Shown here piece by piece: positions 6,163-7,802 of a stretch of DNA of 7,802 nucleotides. The first letter of the stretch is position 1, and the number at the start of each line of letters is the position of its first letter. The position numbers and the translations under genes were made by a program. This DNA is from Betaproteobacteria bacterium HGW-Betaproteobacteria-2 (GTDB lineage Bacteria > Pseudomonadota > Gammaproteobacteria > Burkholderiales > Methylophilaceae), in assembly GCA_002842255.1 (NCBI GenBank), contig PHCM01000062.1:1-7802 (forward strand), given 5' to 3'. The notes beneath the pieces were generated by a model, which did no database searches, was not told the origin of the DNA, and saw only the letters and a program-made list of their open reading frames with translations.

Positions 6163-6189
6163 GTGCAGATACAAGTATTCGACTTGCAC
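6163..6189. repeat. Dyad in the transporter-tsaB gap
   Basis: The 91-base gap 6122-6212 contains arms GTGCA (6163-6167) and TGCAC (6185-6189), with an alternative inner pair CAAGT (6172-6176) and ACTTG (6182-6186). The inner and outer pairings compete. It could be a weak transcription-factor site or chance. I see no convincing terminator for the transporter and only a poor promoter candidate (TTGTAT then an AAAATA-like element) in this gap. Confidence 0.25.
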
Positions 6190-6212
6190 TCTTGAACAGG
6201 CAAGCTGGATTG

Positions 6213-7265
6213 TCAGGCACGCCTGAATGCAATCACGTGATCGATCTCCAGGCGAATGCCGATCTTCTCGCCCAGCTTGTGATTATGGTGCGATGGCACC
6301 AGCGAAAGCACCTGCTGGCCGGATTCCAGTCTCAGCGTATACAGAATATCAGCGCCCTGAAACGCCTTATGCATGATGGTTGCCTGCAATTTGCTCGCAT
6401 CATCGTGAACGATATCGTCCGGCCGCAGCAGGATATCGACGGTCTGGCCGACGCCGACAGTGTCCGGCAAATCACCATACAAACCGCCAAGATCCGTCAT
6501 CACGCGGCCGCGCTCTATGACTTCACCGCTCAATAGCACGCCCTTGCCGACAAAATCAGCCACGAAACGGCTGTTAGGCTTGTGATACAGGTTATAGGCA
6601 GTATCCCACTGCTGAATCATGCCCTGATCCATGACGCCGATCTCGTCCGCCATGGCAAACGCCTCATGCTGGTCATGCGTCACCAGGATCGCCGTGGCGT
6701 TCTGGCTTTTCAGCACTTCGCGGATTTCCTGCGACAGACGTTCGCGCAACTCGCTGTCCAGATTGGAAAACGGTTCGTCCAGCAGCAACAGGTCGGGGCT
6801 GGGCGCCAACGCGCGCGCAACGGCGACACGCTGCTGCTGGCCGCCGGAAAGTTCATGCGGATACTTGTTCGCAGTTGCGGCCAACCCCACCACTTCCAGC
6901 AACTCCATCACGCGCGGACCGCGCAATGATTTTTCCATCTGATGCAAACCGAACGCGACGTTCTCGAACACCGTCAGATGCGGAAACAGGGCGTAATCCT
7001 GAAACACCATGCCGACGCGGCGTTTTTCCGTCGGCAGGCTGAAATTGGGCGTAGCCACGGACGTGCCATTGAGCCGGATCTCGCCCGCGCTCAGACGCTC
7101 GAAACCGGCGATCAGCCGCAACACTGTGGTCTTGCCGCAACCGGATGGCCCCAGCAAACAGCCGATCTGTCCTTTTGCCAGCTGCAGGGAAAGATCCTGC
7201 ACCACACGCAAATCGCCATAGGACTGGCTGACGTTCTTGAGTTCGAGCAAAGCGTTATTATTCAT
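6213..7265 (-). CDS. fbpC: Iron(III)-type ABC importer ATP-binding protein (FbpC-like)
   Basis: This 350-residue ATPase powers uptake through the neighbouring permease at the inner membrane. The nucleotide-binding domain (about 5-240) has Walker A GPSGCGKTT (39-47), Q-loop Q89 in MVFQDYALFPHLTV (86-99), ABC signature LSGGQQQR (139-146), Walker B LLLLDEP (159-165) and switch His H197 in LVTHDQHEA (194-202). A C-terminal TOBE-like regulatory domain follows (about 243-350) with ILLRPDDI (278-285). Length and layout match FbpC, AfuC and FutC proteins; ferric iron is the most likely substrate, although polyamine, phosphonate or sulfate-type ATPases look similar in the first domain. The ATG at 7265 overlaps the permease stop by 8 bases with no good ribosome-binding site, indicating translational coupling. 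The substrate-binding protein is not in this window. Confidence 0.9.
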   Translation of the reverse strand: MNNNALLELKNVSQSYGDLRVVQDLSLQLAKGQIGCLLGPSGCGKTTVLRLIAGFERLSAGEIRLNGTSVATPNFSLPTEKRRVGMVFQDYALFPHLTVFENVAFGLHQMEKSLRGPRVMELLEVVGLAATANKYPHELSGGQQQRVAVARALAPSPDLLLLDEPFSNLDSELRERLSQEIREVLKSQNATAILVTHDQHEAFAMADEIGVMDQGMIQQWDTAYNLYHKPNSRFVADFVGKGVLLSGEVIERGRVMTDLGGLYGDLPDTVGVGQTVDILLRPDDIVHDDASKLQATIMHKAFQGADILYTLRLESGQQVLSLVPSHHNHKLGEKIGIRLEIDHVIAFRRA

Positions 7266-7802
7266 TCACATTACCGTGACGACTTAAAAAGATGATCGGC
7301 AGCAACCCCACCAGCACCAGCGTCACCGCGGGCAATGCCGCGCGTTCCCACTCGCCTTCGGAGGTCATTTCAAAGATGCGCACCGCCAGCGTATCCCAGC
7401 CGAACGGACGTGTCATCAGGGTGATCGGCATTTCCTTCATGACATCGACGAACACCAGGATCAGCGCCGTCACCATACCGCCACGCAAGATAGGCGCATG
7501 CACCCGGCGCAGCATGGTCAGACTGCCGACCCCCAGCGTGCGCGAAACATCGTCCAGGCTGAGCGGCAGACGCTGCATGGCGCTGTCCACCGGGTTGAAA
7601 CCGACCGCCATAAAGCGCGCCATGTAAGCCACCAGCATGATCAACAGACTGCCCTGCAACAACATGCCGGCCTCAATATTCATGATCGGCTGCAATACCT
7701 GCAGCAGGGTACGGTCCAGCCAGGCGATGGCGACGAAGACGCCGACTGCCAGCACGGTGCCGGGCAAGGCGTAACCGATGGTCGCAATACGCACGCAGGT
7801 CC
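7258..7802 (-). CDS. fbpB: Iron(III)-type ABC permease (FbpB-like), C-terminal part
   Basis: This is the last 180 residues of an inner-membrane permease whose start lies beyond 7802; the frame stays open to the window edge, so the GTG near 7794 is internal. Visible features are IGYALPGTVLAVGVF, hydrophobic segments around 7690-7770, 7610-7660, 7440-7490 and 7275-7340, and an EAA-type loop (VSRTLGVGSLTMLRRVHAPI) that docks on the ATPase. FVDVMKEMPITLMTRPFGWD and TLAVRIFEMTSEGEWERAALP are typical of FbpB/SfuB two-domain ferric permeases, which favours iron over other substrates. The gene overlaps the ATPase by 8 bases, so the two form one transcription and assembly unit. FbpB proteins usually exceed 500 residues, so about two-thirds of the gene is outside the window. 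Confidence 0.9.
   Translation of the reverse strand, partial: TCVRIATIGYALPGTVLAVGVFVAIAWLDRTLLQVLQPIMNIEAGMLLQGSLLIMLVAYMARFMAVGFNPVDSAMQRLPLSLDDVSRTLGVGSLTMLRRVHAPILRGGMVTALILVFVDVMKEMPITLMTRPFGWDTLAVRIFEMTSEGEWERAALPAVTLVLVGLLPIIFLSRHGNVNE

Noticed and set aside
7792..7794. GTG start for the permease
   Set aside because: The frame remains open to the window edge and the visible part is only the C-terminal third of an FbpB-type protein, so the codon is internal.

Overview
The window is about 57% GC by eye. Every gene I can support lies on the minus strand, so transcription reads from high to low coordinates. Gene content and order (an FbpB/FbpC-type transporter end, then tsaB-rimI-family-4 uracil-DNA glycosylase, then lemA with two TPM-domain genes, then proS) and the protein sequences point to a betaproteobacterium. 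A Nitrosomonadales-like lineage (Gallionellaceae, Sulfuricellaceae, Methylophilaceae or relatives) is my guess from memory of such gene orders, not a database result. There is no mobile element, RNA gene or CRISPR array, and no stretch longer than about 130 bases without a gene.

Layout in transcription order: (1) 7802-7258, the C-terminal part of an iron(III)-type ABC permease, cut by the window edge, overlapping its ATPase (7265-6213). (2) A 91-base gap with a perfect 7-bp hairpin ending 4 bases before the tsaB start. (3) tsaB (6121-5432), rimI (5435-4974, GTG start overlapping the tsaB stop by 4 bases) and a family-4 uracil-DNA glycosylase (4960-4118), a compact set for tRNA t6A synthesis, ribosomal-protein acetylation and DNA repair. 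(4) A 130-base gap holding a degenerate 13-bp tandem array and a possible heat-shock-type promoter. (5) A tight four-gene envelope cluster: lemA lipoprotein (3987-3400), a YgcG-like secreted TPM protein with membrane helices and a Gly-rich tail (3397-2573), a small TPM protein without a signal peptide (2562-2059), and a secreted uncharacterised protein (2096-1461). (6) An 88-base gap with a plausible sigma-70 promoter whose -35 is overlapped by a perfect 12-bp palindrome. (7) proS (1372-1), lacking its last roughly 115 residues because of the window edge.

Most of this is conserved housekeeping sequence. The parts most worth a second look are the uncharacterised secreted protein at the end of the lemA/TPM cluster, which carries a plausible Cys-His-Asp thiol-hydrolase arrangement (C124, H164, D181), and the 13-bp repeat array in front of lemA.
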